This document shows positions 6,199 through 13,145 of a stretch of 15,472 nucleotides of DNA, in pieces. The notes under the pieces were generated by a model that saw only the letters and a list, made by a program, of their open reading frames with translations, had not been told where the DNA came from and did no database searches. The stretch is from contig CAVARE010000058.1 in assembly GCA_963591145.1 (NCBI GenBank), forward strand, positions 1 to 15,472, given 5' to 3'. The position numbers were made by a program, and so were the translations under genes. The DNA is from RGIG5612 sp963591145 (GTDB lineage: Bacteria; Bacillota; Clostridia; Lachnospirales; Lachnospiraceae). Positions within the stretch are counted from its first letter, which is position 1, and each line of letters starts with the position of its first letter.

Positions 6199-6398
6199 TT
6201 ATTCTCCTTCTTCCCGGCGACTGCCTGAGCGTTGAACATTGCAAGCGCAACGTTAACCTTATCCATGCGCACGGTTTCCTTACCCTGCTCAAGTTCACGC
6301 ACGAATCTAAGGCCGAGGCCTGAACGCAGTGCAAACTGTTCCTGTGTCAAGCCGGCGGCCTTCCTATTTTTCTTGATAAATTCTGCAATCGGGTTCAT
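6195..6398 (-). CDS. hipB: HipB-like helix-turn-helix regulator (antitoxin/operator-binding subunit)
   Basis: This 67-residue Xre-type HTH protein has IAEFIKKNRKAAGLTQEQFA, then LRFVRELEQGKETVRMDKV, the usual HipB/HTH_3 pattern with recognition helix near GLRFVRELE. The start at 6398 is supported by AAGGAG about 9 bases upstream; a longer frame to 6476 would translate through the promoter and operators. It overlaps hipS by ATGA. By analogy with HipB it should bind the repeated TACCC-N4-GGGTA boxes upstream and repress the operon. Confidence 0.85.
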   Translation of the reverse strand: MNPIAEFIKKNRKAAGLTQEQFALRSGLGLRFVRELEQGKETVRMDKVNVALAMFNAQAVAGKKENK

Positions 6399-6426
6399 TG
6401 GTTCGCTCCTTATCGTCATCATGAGT

Positions 6427-6455
6427 AATCTATACCCTTTCGGGTACAAAGTCAA
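6427..6455 (-). promoter_or_regulatory. Promoter of the hipBST operon
   Basis: On the minus strand TTGACT (6455-6450) is followed 17 bases later by TAGATT (6432-6427). The 17-base spacer contains operator box 1 in full, so HipB binding would occlude polymerase. An alternative -10, TATAGA, would have a 15-base spacer. Confidence 0.55.
6433..6446. promoter_or_regulatory. hip operator box 1 (TACCC-TTTC-GGGTA)
   Basis: A perfect TACCC/GGGTA inverted repeat with a 4-base centre, placed between the -35 and -10 of the hip promoter. E. coli HipB binds TATCC-N8-GGATA, so the half-site resembles it but the spacing is shorter. Confidence 0.65.
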
Positions 6456-6473
6456 TGAACAAATATAGACACG

Positions 6474-6487
6474 CACCCTATCGGGTA
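6474..6487. promoter_or_regulatory. hip operator box 2 (CACCC-TATC-GGGTA)
   Basis: Same motif as box 1 with one base off symmetry, flanked by GCACCCTATCGGGTATAAT, which is identical to box 3. Its offset from box 1 is 41 bp, close to four helical turns. Confidence 0.62.
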
Positions 6488-6513
6488 TAATACGAGTTCA
6501 AATTCACGGAATG

Positions 6514-6527
6514 CACCCTATCGGGTA
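6514..6527. promoter_or_regulatory. hip operator box 3 (CACCC-TATC-GGGTA)
   Basis: Identical in 19 bases to box 2 and offset from it by 40 bp. It begins only a few bases beyond the stop codon of the upstream laccase-domain gene. Confidence 0.6.
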
Positions 6528-6531
6528 TAAT

Positions 6532-7422
6532 CTATTCTCTAACCATCAGCAGCCCGCAGTTTTCGTTCGAGATCTTGCCTTCTGCCCTGAATGAATAGAA
6601 GATATCGCTCCGACATCTGGTGCACAGGTCAGAGGTTTCGATATTTTCAGGCTTTACGCCGCATGCAGTCAGAGACTGGGTGATGGCGCGGGACAGGTCG
6701 ATATGATATCGGCCATTTATGTATGGCAGACAGGAGGAAACGCCAAAAGAGTCTGTATGGTCAGTCGAACTGCTGTCAGCCTTATGCTTCATGAACTTAG
6801 TTTTATTCTTGTAATCATTAGCAAAATCCTCTGCCACATCATCACCGACTTCGTAGCAATTAACGCAGATGCCAGGCGAAATGGCGGCCAATGCATCCGC
6901 TGCCTGTGTGTCGTAGGCATTATTCATGGCTTCGAGCATGACTGCGGTTATATGCGTCTGGGTGCCCTTGCGACCTGAATGGCACAGCCCGATGGCCTTA
7001 TGTACGGGGTCAACTATATAAACAGACGGGCAGTCTGCGCCGAAGGTTTCAAGCATTGCGCCTGGTACGTCAGTGATTAGCCCGTCGATACTCTCAAGGT
7101 GTAAGGTCCCATTTACAGATGCGGCAACGTCTGCTTCTGTTATCTGATAGATGTTATTGGTATGTTTCTGGGCAGAGGAGATGAGGTAACCATCCCTGAC
7201 ATTAAACTGACACTTTAGAAGTGCTTCACAGTGTGCCACCTCGTCAGGTTCAGATGACACTCTTAAGAGTGGTTGGAAGAAATCATTGATAGTCTCGCCA
7301 TCGCCTCTGCCGTTCTTCCAATAGAACTTAGCAGTAAAAGCATTTGTCACAATGCCTGTTTTCTCGAGATTTTCAAATGTAAAAAAAGGTACATCATATA
7401 TAATATCATCTATCCATTTCAT
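6532..7422 (-). CDS. PgeF/YfiH-family laccase-domain protein (peptidoglycan editing factor / purine nucleoside phosphorylase type)
   Basis: This 296-residue protein has the family's His-Cys-His metal site: QKH (H87), the TFGADCP motif (C131) and LCHSGRKGT (H148). Relatives usually show HAGWRG at the last site; here it is HSGRKG. The C-terminal part carries the typical CYEVG and DLCTRC segments. Members have been described as polyphenol oxidases, as adenosine/purine phosphorylases and as an amidase that removes wrongly inserted Ser from peptidoglycan precursors (PgeF), so the exact role is open. I start at the second ATG (7422) because GAAGG abuts the first ATG at 7434 with no spacing. It lies just upstream of the hip operators on the same strand, so read-through into hipB is possible. 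Confidence 0.8.
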   Translation of the reverse strand: MKWIDDIIYDVPFFTFENLEKTGIVTNAFTAKFYWKNGRGDGETINDFFQPLLRVSSEPDEVAHCEALLKCQFNVRDGYLISSAQKHTNNIYQITEADVAASVNGTLHLESIDGLITDVPGAMLETFGADCPSVYIVDPVHKAIGLCHSGRKGTQTHITAVMLEAMNNAYDTQAADALAAISPGICVNCYEVGDDVAEDFANDYKNKTKFMKHKADSSSTDHTDSFGVSSCLPYINGRYHIDLSRAITQSLTACGVKPENIETSDLCTRCRSDIFYSFRAEGKISNENCGLLMVRE

Positions 7423-7527
7423 AGTAATTATCATCCTTCAGTTGTCAAAATAATCCTACCAGACGAAGCTTAGTTTACAGTATGCATATGTTATTTTGCA
7501 ATTGCATTTTTCATCATATATCGCGGC

Positions 7528-7556
7528 TTGACTGATAAGTAGGCTTCGTCTATAAT
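7528..7556 (+). promoter_or_regulatory. Near-consensus promoter of the SRP RNA gene
   Basis: TTGACT (7528-7533) and TATAAT (7551-7556) with exactly 17 bases between them. The predicted start, about 7 bases on, coincides with the start of the SRP RNA helix at 7563. Confidence 0.85.
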
Positions 7557-7562
7557 ACCACT

Positions 7563-7698
7563 GCCTCGGTGGCGGTGTTTGATGCCCGGGTCCAATGCAA
7601 TGGAAATCCATGAATCGTGTCAGGTCGGGAACGAAGCAGCACTAAGTGGAACCTTTCATGTGACGTTGGGAAGCCTGGGAGGAGCCGTTTGCCGGGGC
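7563..7698 (+). ncRNA. ffs: Signal recognition particle RNA (4.5S/small SRP type)
   Basis: The conserved SRP domain IV core CAGGTCGGGAACGAAGCAG is at 7621-7639, with its GGAA tetraloop and the asymmetric-loop AGCAG. Flanking arms pair along the rod: GCCTCGG (7563-7569) with CCGGGGC (7692-7698), and CCCGGG with CCTGGG. Ffh binds the core, and the particle targets nascent membrane proteins. The end is followed by GTTTTGTTT, so the 3' helix doubles as a terminator. There is no Alu domain of the Bacillus long form. Exact ends are inferred from pairing and the promoter. Confidence 0.88.
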
Positions 7699-7710
7699 GT
7701 TTTGTTTATG

Positions 7711-7840
7711 TAGCTATTTAAAAAGCCATGCAAACCGCTTTCTGTGAATGCTTTGAGGATTGCGGGAGCGCATAGCGCGTAGCAATATGGGTATTATTGA
7801 GGTCAGAATATCTTTTGACCCCAACATCATAATGTATGTC
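7711..7840 (+). repeat. Two-module interspersed repeat, copy B
   Basis: Bases 7711-7757, read in reverse complement, match the right part of the 75-base stem-loop repeat (AAGCATTCACAGAAAGCGG, GCATGGC, AATAGCT). From 7755 onward comes AGGATTGCGGGAGCGCAT and GCGTAGCAA, matching copy A almost exactly, with weaker similarity to about 7840. The second module is open in the same frame as the malic enzyme gene that follows. It lies directly after the SRP RNA terminator. Confidence 0.6.
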
Positions 7841-7894
7841 ATCTGCTGCAGGCCTGAGGGTACATTTGCAGATGACGATGAAATGGAGAAAATC

Positions 7895-9067
7895 ATGACT
7901 ATCGCAGAGCAGAGCCTTGAGTTACACAAAGAGAAAAAAGGTAAGATTGAAGTAATTTCCAGAGTTCCTGTTAAGGGCAAGGAAGATTTGTCGCTGGCAT
8001 ATACGCCGGGCGTTGCGCAGCCGTGCCTTGAGATCCAGAAGGATATCAACAAGTCTTACGAGCTCACCAGAAGATGGAACCTGTGTGCAGTTATCACTGA
8101 TGGAACTGCTGTGCTGGGATTAGGAGACATAGGTCCTGAAGCCGGCATGCCGGTTATGGAAGGCAAATGCGTTCTCTTCAAGGAGTTCGGCGGCGTTGAT
8201 GCATTTCCTTTATGCATCAAGACCAAGGATGTGGATGAATTTGTAAATACTGTTTATCTCATCTCAGGCAGCTTCGGCGGTATTAACCTCGAGGATATTT
8301 CGGCTCCGAGATGCTTCGAGATAGAAGAAAAGCTTAAAGAAAAATGCGATATCCCGGTATTCCACGACGATCAGCACGGCACGGCCGTTATCACGCTGGC
8401 AGGCATCATGAATGCACTTAAGGTTGTGGGTAAGAAGAAGGAAGATATCAGAATCGCAGTAAGTGGTGCGGGTGCTGCAGCAACAGCCATCACTAAGCTG
8501 CTGGTAAATTATGGCATCAAGGATATCACGATGTGCGATCGCTCAGGCGCGATCTACGATGGACGCGAGGGACTTAACCCAGCCAAGGCGGCCATGGCTA
8601 AGATTACTAACCCTAATAAGATTAAGGGCTCCCTTGCGGATGTAGTTAAGGGCGCAGATGTATTTATCGGCGTTTCAGCTCCTGGTAAGCTTACTAAGGA
8701 AATGGTAGAGACAATGGCCAGGGATGCGATAATATTTGCCTGCGCTAATCCTGTACCTGAGATATTCCCTGACGAGGCTAAGGCTGGCGGCGCGAAGGTA
8801 TGCGCAACGGGTCGTTCTGATTATCCGAACCAGATTAACAATGTACTGGCATTTCCGGGTATATTCAGGGGCGCATTTGATGTAAGAGCCAGCGAGATTA
8901 ATGAGGAAATGAAGATCGCAGCGGCTTATGCACTGGCCAATCTGATCACGGACGAGGAACTGAATGAGGATTATATCATTCCGGCTGCATTTGACCCGAG
9001 AGTAGGCGAGGCAGTAGCTAAGGCAGTCGCTCAGGCAGCAAGAGATACAGGAGTAGCCAGAATCTAA
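7895..9067 (+). CDS. Malic enzyme (malate dehydrogenase, oxaloacetate-decarboxylating)
   Basis: This 390-residue protein catalyses oxidative decarboxylation of malate to pyruvate and CO2 with NAD(P)+. Visible motifs are SLAYTPGVAQPC with catalytic Tyr (Y36), GKCVLFK with Lys (K91), the metal site NLEDI (E133, D134) and HDDQHGTA (D158, D159), and the Rossmann loop SGAGAAA (190-196). Length matches the short bacterial family. The ATG at 7895 has GGAG seven bases upstream and gives the family's normal N terminus. The frame stays open upstream to a TTG at 7760, but those 45 residues derive from the repeat. Cofactor preference cannot be read safely. A terminator follows, so it is probably monocistronic. 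Confidence 0.93.
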   Translation: MTIAEQSLELHKEKKGKIEVISRVPVKGKEDLSLAYTPGVAQPCLEIQKDINKSYELTRRWNLCAVITDGTAVLGLGDIGPEAGMPVMEGKCVLFKEFGGVDAFPLCIKTKDVDEFVNTVYLISGSFGGINLEDISAPRCFEIEEKLKEKCDIPVFHDDQHGTAVITLAGIMNALKVVGKKKEDIRIAVSGAGAAATAITKLLVNYGIKDITMCDRSGAIYDGREGLNPAKAAMAKITNPNKIKGSLADVVKGADVFIGVSAPGKLTKEMVETMARDAIIFACANPVPEIFPDEAKAGGAKVCATGRSDYPNQINNVLAFPGIFRGAFDVRASEINEEMKIAAAYALANLITDEELNEDYIIPAAFDPRVGEAVAKAVAQAARDTGVARI

Positions 9068-9074
9068 AATTTCC

Positions 9075-9115
9075 AGGCAGTTTGCAGCAATCATGAGGCA
9101 GACTGCCTGATTTTA
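9075..9115 (+). terminator. Terminator after malic enzyme
   Basis: AGGCAGTTTGC pairs with GCAGACTGCCT over 11 bp with one G-U pair and a 12-base loop, followed by GATTTTAT. Confidence 0.75.
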
Positions 9116-9116
9116 T

Positions 9117-9187
9117 GATACCAGGGTCAAAAGGTCCAAAATTCCGACGCAAGCTTGCTTGCAGGAGAAGTTTTGCCCCACATCGTT
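9117..9187. repeat. Imperfect inverted repeat in the araA leader
   Basis: GAT-CC-GGGTCAAAA on the left pairs imperfectly with TTTTGCCCCACATC on the right, around an inner GCAAGCTTGC hairpin. The TTTTGACCC-like motif also occurs at 1198-1207 and 7813-7822 inside repeat copies A and B. It may be another member of the local repeat set or a leader structure for araA. Confidence 0.35.
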
Positions 9188-9206
9188 TTATAAGAGGAAA
9201 AAAGAA

Positions 9207-10679
9207 ATGACAACTAAAAAAAGAGAATTTTGGTTTATTGTAGGCAGTCAGGATTTATACGGCCAGGAGGTGCTGGATATCGTGGCAGGACGCGCAGCAG
9301 AAATGGCCGAGAAGCTATCGCAGGTGCTTCCATATCCGCTGATATATAAGATAACAGCGAAATCCAGCGCAGAAATCTCCAGCGTAGTTAAGGAAGCCAA
9401 TTACGACGACGCATGTGCGGGCATCATGACATGGTGTCATACCTTCAGTCCGTCTAAGATGTGGATCAGCGGCCTGCAGCTGCTTCAGAAGCCATGGCTT
9501 CATTTCGCGACGCAATATAATAGGGAGATTCCTAACGAAGAGATCGATATGGATTTCATGAACCTCAACCAGGCTGCACATGGAGATCGCGAGCACGGCT
9601 TTATCGGCGCGAGGCTGCGTAAGCCTCATAAGATCATCGCGGGCTACTGGCAGGATACGGATGTGCAGGCCAGAATCGGCAGCTGGATGAAGGCAGCCGT
9701 GGGTGTGGCCGTATCTAAGGAAATGAAGGTTATGAGATTCGGCGACAACATGCGTGACGTCGCAGTCACCGAAGGTGATAAGGTGGAGGTTCAGAAGAAG
9801 CTGGGCTGGGAGGTTAATACCTGGGCAGTGGGCGACCTGGTTAAGGAGATGGCAGCTGTAACAGACGCGCAGATAGATGAACTCATGGACGTTTACCAGG
9901 CTGATTACGATATCGCGACCGATGACATTGAAGCCATCCGCTATCAGGCACGGGAAGAGATTGCCATGAGGCAAATGTTGACCCGCGAGGGTTGCAGTGC
10001 ATTTTCCAATACTTTTCAGGATCTGTATGGCATGGAGCAGCTGCCAGGTCTGGCATCACAGCATCTGATGTCATTGGGCTATGGCTATGGCGGTGAGGGC
10101 GACTGGAAGGTTAGTGCCATGACTGCGATTCTTAAGGCAATGGGCGAGAATGGCAATGGTGCATCAGCATTCATGGAGGATTATACTTATAATCTCGTGG
10201 AAGGTCAGGAATACAGCCTGGGTGCACATATGCTGGAGGTATGTCCGTCTGTGGCAGCAGGGCGTCCGCGTATCGAGACACACCATCTGGGTATCGGCAT
10301 GAATCAGAAGGATCCTGCACGACTGGTATTCGAAGGCAAGGCAGGTGCTGCCGTAGTTACCAGCCTTATCGATATGGGCGGCAGACTGCGCCTGATAGTT
10401 CAGGATATTGAGGCAGTTAAGCCGATCCTTCCTATGCCGAACCTGCCGGTTGCCAGAGTTATGTGGCGTGCAATGCCAGATCTTACAACGGGCATCGAGT
10501 GCTGGCTCACGGCCGGAGGCGCGCATCATACAGTCCTCTCTTACGATGTAACAGCCGAGCAGCTCAGAGACTGGGCACGCATGATGGATATAGAATTCGT
10601 CCATATCAGCAAGGACACAACAGTTGAAGCGCTGGAACACGAATTGTTCTTAAATGACCTGGCATGGAAATTGAGATAG
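9207..10679 (+). CDS. araA: L-arabinose isomerase
   Basis: This 490-residue cytoplasmic enzyme interconverts L-arabinose and L-ribulose with Mn2+. The metal and catalytic residues of the E. coli enzyme have clear counterparts: E297 (GEGDW), E324 (FMEDYTY), H341 (GAHMLEVCPS) and H440 (GGAHHTVLS). The N terminus EFWFIVGSQDLYGQE is diagnostic. The ATG at 9207 is preceded by AAGAGGAA; a longer frame from 9159 adds 16 residues with no counterpart and no ribosome site. It is followed on the same strand by the sugar kinase and epimerase, giving the three steps from arabinose to xylulose-5-phosphate. No AraR- or AraC-type gene is in the window. Confidence 0.96.
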   Translation: MTTKKREFWFIVGSQDLYGQEVLDIVAGRAAEMAEKLSQVLPYPLIYKITAKSSAEISSVVKEANYDDACAGIMTWCHTFSPSKMWISGLQLLQKPWLHFATQYNREIPNEEIDMDFMNLNQAAHGDREHGFIGARLRKPHKIIAGYWQDTDVQARIGSWMKAAVGVAVSKEMKVMRFGDNMRDVAVTEGDKVEVQKKLGWEVNTWAVGDLVKEMAAVTDAQIDELMDVYQADYDIATDDIEAIRYQAREEIAMRQMLTREGCSAFSNTFQDLYGMEQLPGLASQHLMSLGYGYGGEGDWKVSAMTAILKAMGENGNGASAFMEDYTYNLVEGQEYSLGAHMLEVCPSVAAGRPRIETHHLGIGMNQKDPARLVFEGKAGAAVVTSLIDMGGRLRLIVQDIEAVKPILPMPNLPVARVMWRAMPDLTTGIECWLTAGGAHHTVLSYDVTAEQLRDWARMMDIEFVHISKDTTVEALEHELFLNDLAWKLR

Positions 10680-10684
10680 ACAAG

Positions 10685-10737
10685 GCCTGGTATTTGACAA
10701 AAGGATGTATACAGGAACGAAGCCAGGCATTTTGTTC
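10685..10737 (+). terminator. Possible weak terminator or processing hairpin after araA
   Basis: GCCTGG pairs with CCAGGC across a loop of about 32 bases, followed by ATTTTGTT. The long loop makes it weak, and transcription probably continues into the kinase gene. Confidence 0.35.
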
Positions 10738-10757
10738 ATGAAACTGTGCATAGGCTG

Positions 10758-10786
10758 ATCACGTCGCAGAGCCTCTGAGGCGTGAT
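10758..10786 (+). other. Leader hairpin before the sugar kinase gene
   Basis: ATCACG and CGTGAT form a 6-bp outer stem around a GC-rich centre with overlapping inverted repeats (GCCTCTGAGGC). It ends 13 bases before the ribosome site of the kinase gene. No T tract follows, so an mRNA stability or leader role is more likely than termination. Confidence 0.35.
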
Positions 10787-10804
10787 ACTTGTTAAGGAAT
10801 ATAT

Positions 10805-12358
10805 ATGGATCTGAAAAAAACAGTAATAGGATTAGAATTTGGCTCCACCCGCATCAAGGCAGTGATGCTGGGCGAGGATCATATACCGGTCGCATCGGGC
10901 AGCTATACCTGGGAGAACCAGCTGCGGGACGGCATCTGGACTTACGCACTCTCGGACGCAGAGGCAGGACTTCAGAGCTGCTATGCCGCGCTTAAGGCGG
11001 ATTTTGAACAGAAATTTGCCCAAAAGCTCACAACAGTGGGAGCCATCGGCATATCGGGAATGATGCACGGATATCTGCCATTTGACCGGAACGGACGCCA
11101 GCTGGCAGAGTTTAGAACGTGGCGCAATACTATGACAGGTGAGGCGGCAAATGCATTGACAGAGCTATTTGGCTTCAACATACCGCAGCGCTGGTCAGTT
11201 GCGCATTTATATCAGGCCATCTTAAATAAAGAGGAGCATGTCGCAGATATCTCCAGGCTTACGACGTTGGCAGGATATTTTCATCACAGGCTGACAGGAT
11301 GCCATGTGCTGGGAATAGGCGAGGCCTCAGGCATGTTTCCTATCGACAGCAATACAAATGATTATAACGAAACCATGATACAGAAGTTCCGGACGCTTAC
11401 GGGAATAAACCTCCGGGATATTCTGCCGAAGGTGCTGGTGGCAGGAGAAGATGCAGGCGTACTGACGGCCGAGGGCGCCGCGCTGCTAGACCCGAGCGGG
11501 GATCTCATGCCCGGCATACCACTGTGCCCGGCAGAAGGAGATGCAGGAACAGGCATGACTGCGACTAATTCTGTACGCATCAGAACTGGTAATGTATCTG
11601 CCGGCACATCTGATTTTGCCATGATCGTGGTGGATAAGGAACTGGGAGTTCATAGAGAGATTGACATGGTCACAACACCTGACGGTGCTCCGGTTGCCAT
11701 GGTTCACTGCAATAACTGCACCAGCGATATTAATGCCTGGGCGGGGCTCTTCGGCGAATTTGCCGAGGCTATCGGAACGCCGATAGATACGGATAAGCTG
11801 TATACAATCTTATTTAAGAAGGCGCTGGAGGGCAGCCCAGATTGCGCGGGTCTCATGAGCTTTAATTATTTCTCTGGTGAGGGCGTCACGGATTTTGATG
11901 CAGGCAGGCCGGTATTCGTGCGCATGCCGGATGCCCATATGACTTTGGCTGACTTCATGCGTACCCATCTGTTATCAGCATTGGCTACGCTTAAGATCGG
12001 ACTGGATATTCTGACCAGCGAGGAGCATGTGGCTATCGACAGGCTCTATGGTCACGGCGGATTCTTCAAGACTCCTGAGGTAGGTCAGAGACTCCTGTCG
12101 GCGGCAGTTGGTGCGCCTGTCTCTGTAATGGAGACAGCAGGAGAGGGCGGCCCGTATGGCATGGCGCTGCTGGCCGCATACAGGCTTAACAATAATGATA
12201 GGAACCTGGCAGATTTTCTGGATAGTGAAGTATTTGCAAATGCCAGATCCGTAACACTGCAGGCGGATGCTGCAGACTGCGCGGGATTCGATGCCTTTCT
12301 GCAGAGATATAAGAAGGCATTGCCGATAGAGAAGGCAGCAACGGAGGTTCTGGAATGA
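10805..12358 (+). CDS. FGGY-family carbohydrate kinase, probable L-ribulokinase
   Basis: This 517-residue ATP-dependent sugar kinase lies between araA and araD, which makes phosphorylation of L-ribulose to L-ribulose-5-phosphate the likely reaction. FGGY features are the N-terminal phosphate loop GLEFGSTRIKA (9-19), GISGMMHG (82-89), the likely catalytic D246 in PAEGDAGTG, the GNVSAGTSDF segment (262-271), and C-terminal YGHGGFF and GEGGPYGMALLAAY nucleotide-site motifs. It is shorter than the classical AraB proteins of E. coli or Bacillus (about 560 residues), and the usual N-terminal D-x-G-T reads E-F-G-S. It therefore belongs to a different FGGY branch, and I give no araB symbol. TAAGGAA precedes the ATG. 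Confidence 0.85.
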   Translation: MDLKKTVIGLEFGSTRIKAVMLGEDHIPVASGSYTWENQLRDGIWTYALSDAEAGLQSCYAALKADFEQKFAQKLTTVGAIGISGMMHGYLPFDRNGRQLAEFRTWRNTMTGEAANALTELFGFNIPQRWSVAHLYQAILNKEEHVADISRLTTLAGYFHHRLTGCHVLGIGEASGMFPIDSNTNDYNETMIQKFRTLTGINLRDILPKVLVAGEDAGVLTAEGAALLDPSGDLMPGIPLCPAEGDAGTGMTATNSVRIRTGNVSAGTSDFAMIVVDKELGVHREIDMVTTPDGAPVAMVHCNNCTSDINAWAGLFGEFAEAIGTPIDTDKLYTILFKKALEGSPDCAGLMSFNYFSGEGVTDFDAGRPVFVRMPDAHMTLADFMRTHLLSALATLKIGLDILTSEEHVAIDRLYGHGGFFKTPEVGQRLLSAAVGAPVSVMETAGEGGPYGMALLAAYRLNNNDRNLADFLDSEVFANARSVTLQADAADCAGFDAFLQRYKKALPIEKAATEVLE

Positions 12359-12423
12359 GAGTGCAGGAAGATTGATAGGTCAAACTGTCATGCACTAAAA
12401 AAGACGACGGAGGTATTGTAATA

Positions 12424-13110
12424 ATGCTTGAAAATCTGAAAAAGGAAGTCTGCGAGGCTAATCTCCTGCTTCCAAAATATAATCTTGTTACATTCACATG
12501 GGGCAATGTTTCTGCCATCGACAGAGCCAGCGGCCTGGTGGTTATCAAGCCGTCCGGCGTTTCATATGATAATATGACGGCAGATGATATGGTCGTAGTT
12601 GACCTGGATGGTCATGTAGTTGAGGGAAGGCTGAAGCCTTCCAGTGATACACCGACACATCTCGTTCTGTATAAGGCATTTGCCGAATGCGGCGGTATTG
12701 TTCATACCCATTCGCGCTGGGCCACCAGCTTCGCACAGGCGGGAGCCGGCATACAGCCTCTCGGAACGACCCATGGCGATTATTTCTATGGTGAGATTCC
12801 TTGCACGAGGAAGATGACGCCGGAAGAGATTCGCGGCGAGTACGAGAAAGAGACAGGAAATGTCATCGCAGAGACATTTGCAGGAACTGATCCCATGACT
12901 ATCCCGGCAGTGCTGGTTCACAGCCACGGACCATTTGCCTGGGGACACGATGCTGCAGAGGCAGTTCATAATGCTGTCGTGCTGGAAGAGATTGCGTTTA
13001 TGAACTTCCATTCGCTTATGATCAATCCGAACCAGATCCGGATGCAGCCAGAGCTCCTGGATAAGCACTACCTGCGTAAGCACGGTAAGGATGCATATTA
13101 TGGACAATAA
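12424..13110 (+). CDS. araD: L-ribulose-5-phosphate 4-epimerase
   Basis: This 228-residue class II aldolase-fold enzyme converts L-ribulose-5-phosphate to D-xylulose-5-phosphate, feeding the pentose phosphate pathway. Zinc ligands and catalytic Asp are visible: D75 (SSDTPTH), H94 and H96 (VHTHS), and H168 (HSHGP), equivalent to D76, H95, H97 and H171 of E. coli AraD. GNVS at 27-30 and PSGVSY at 43-48 are phosphate-binding segments. Length matches the family. A strong GGAGG lies 9 bases before the ATG, and the gene follows the kinase by 65 bases, so they are very likely co-transcribed. Confidence 0.95.
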   Translation: MLENLKKEVCEANLLLPKYNLVTFTWGNVSAIDRASGLVVIKPSGVSYDNMTADDMVVVDLDGHVVEGRLKPSSDTPTHLVLYKAFAECGGIVHTHSRWATSFAQAGAGIQPLGTTHGDYFYGEIPCTRKMTPEEIRGEYEKETGNVIAETFAGTDPMTIPAVLVHSHGPFAWGHDAAEAVHNAVVLEEIAFMNFHSLMINPNQIRMQPELLDKHYLRKHGKDAYYGQ

Positions 13111-13145
13111 AACCCGTTACTAATTACAGCTAAGGAAAATGAGAC

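Larger units (their letters stand above)
7435..7894. other. Intergenic region with SRP RNA and repeat copy B
   Basis: About 460 bases between the divergent laccase-domain and malic enzyme genes. It contains the SRP RNA promoter and gene, then the two-module repeat. A 9-bp inverted repeat, AGACGAAGC (7461-7469) and GCTTCGTCT (7543-7551), brackets the upstream part; the right copy lies directly before the SRP -10 element. Confidence 0.6.

Noticed and set aside
9315..9974. Long minus-strand open frame inside araA
   Set aside because: A shadow of a highly conserved isomerase gene, with no motif and no start signal.
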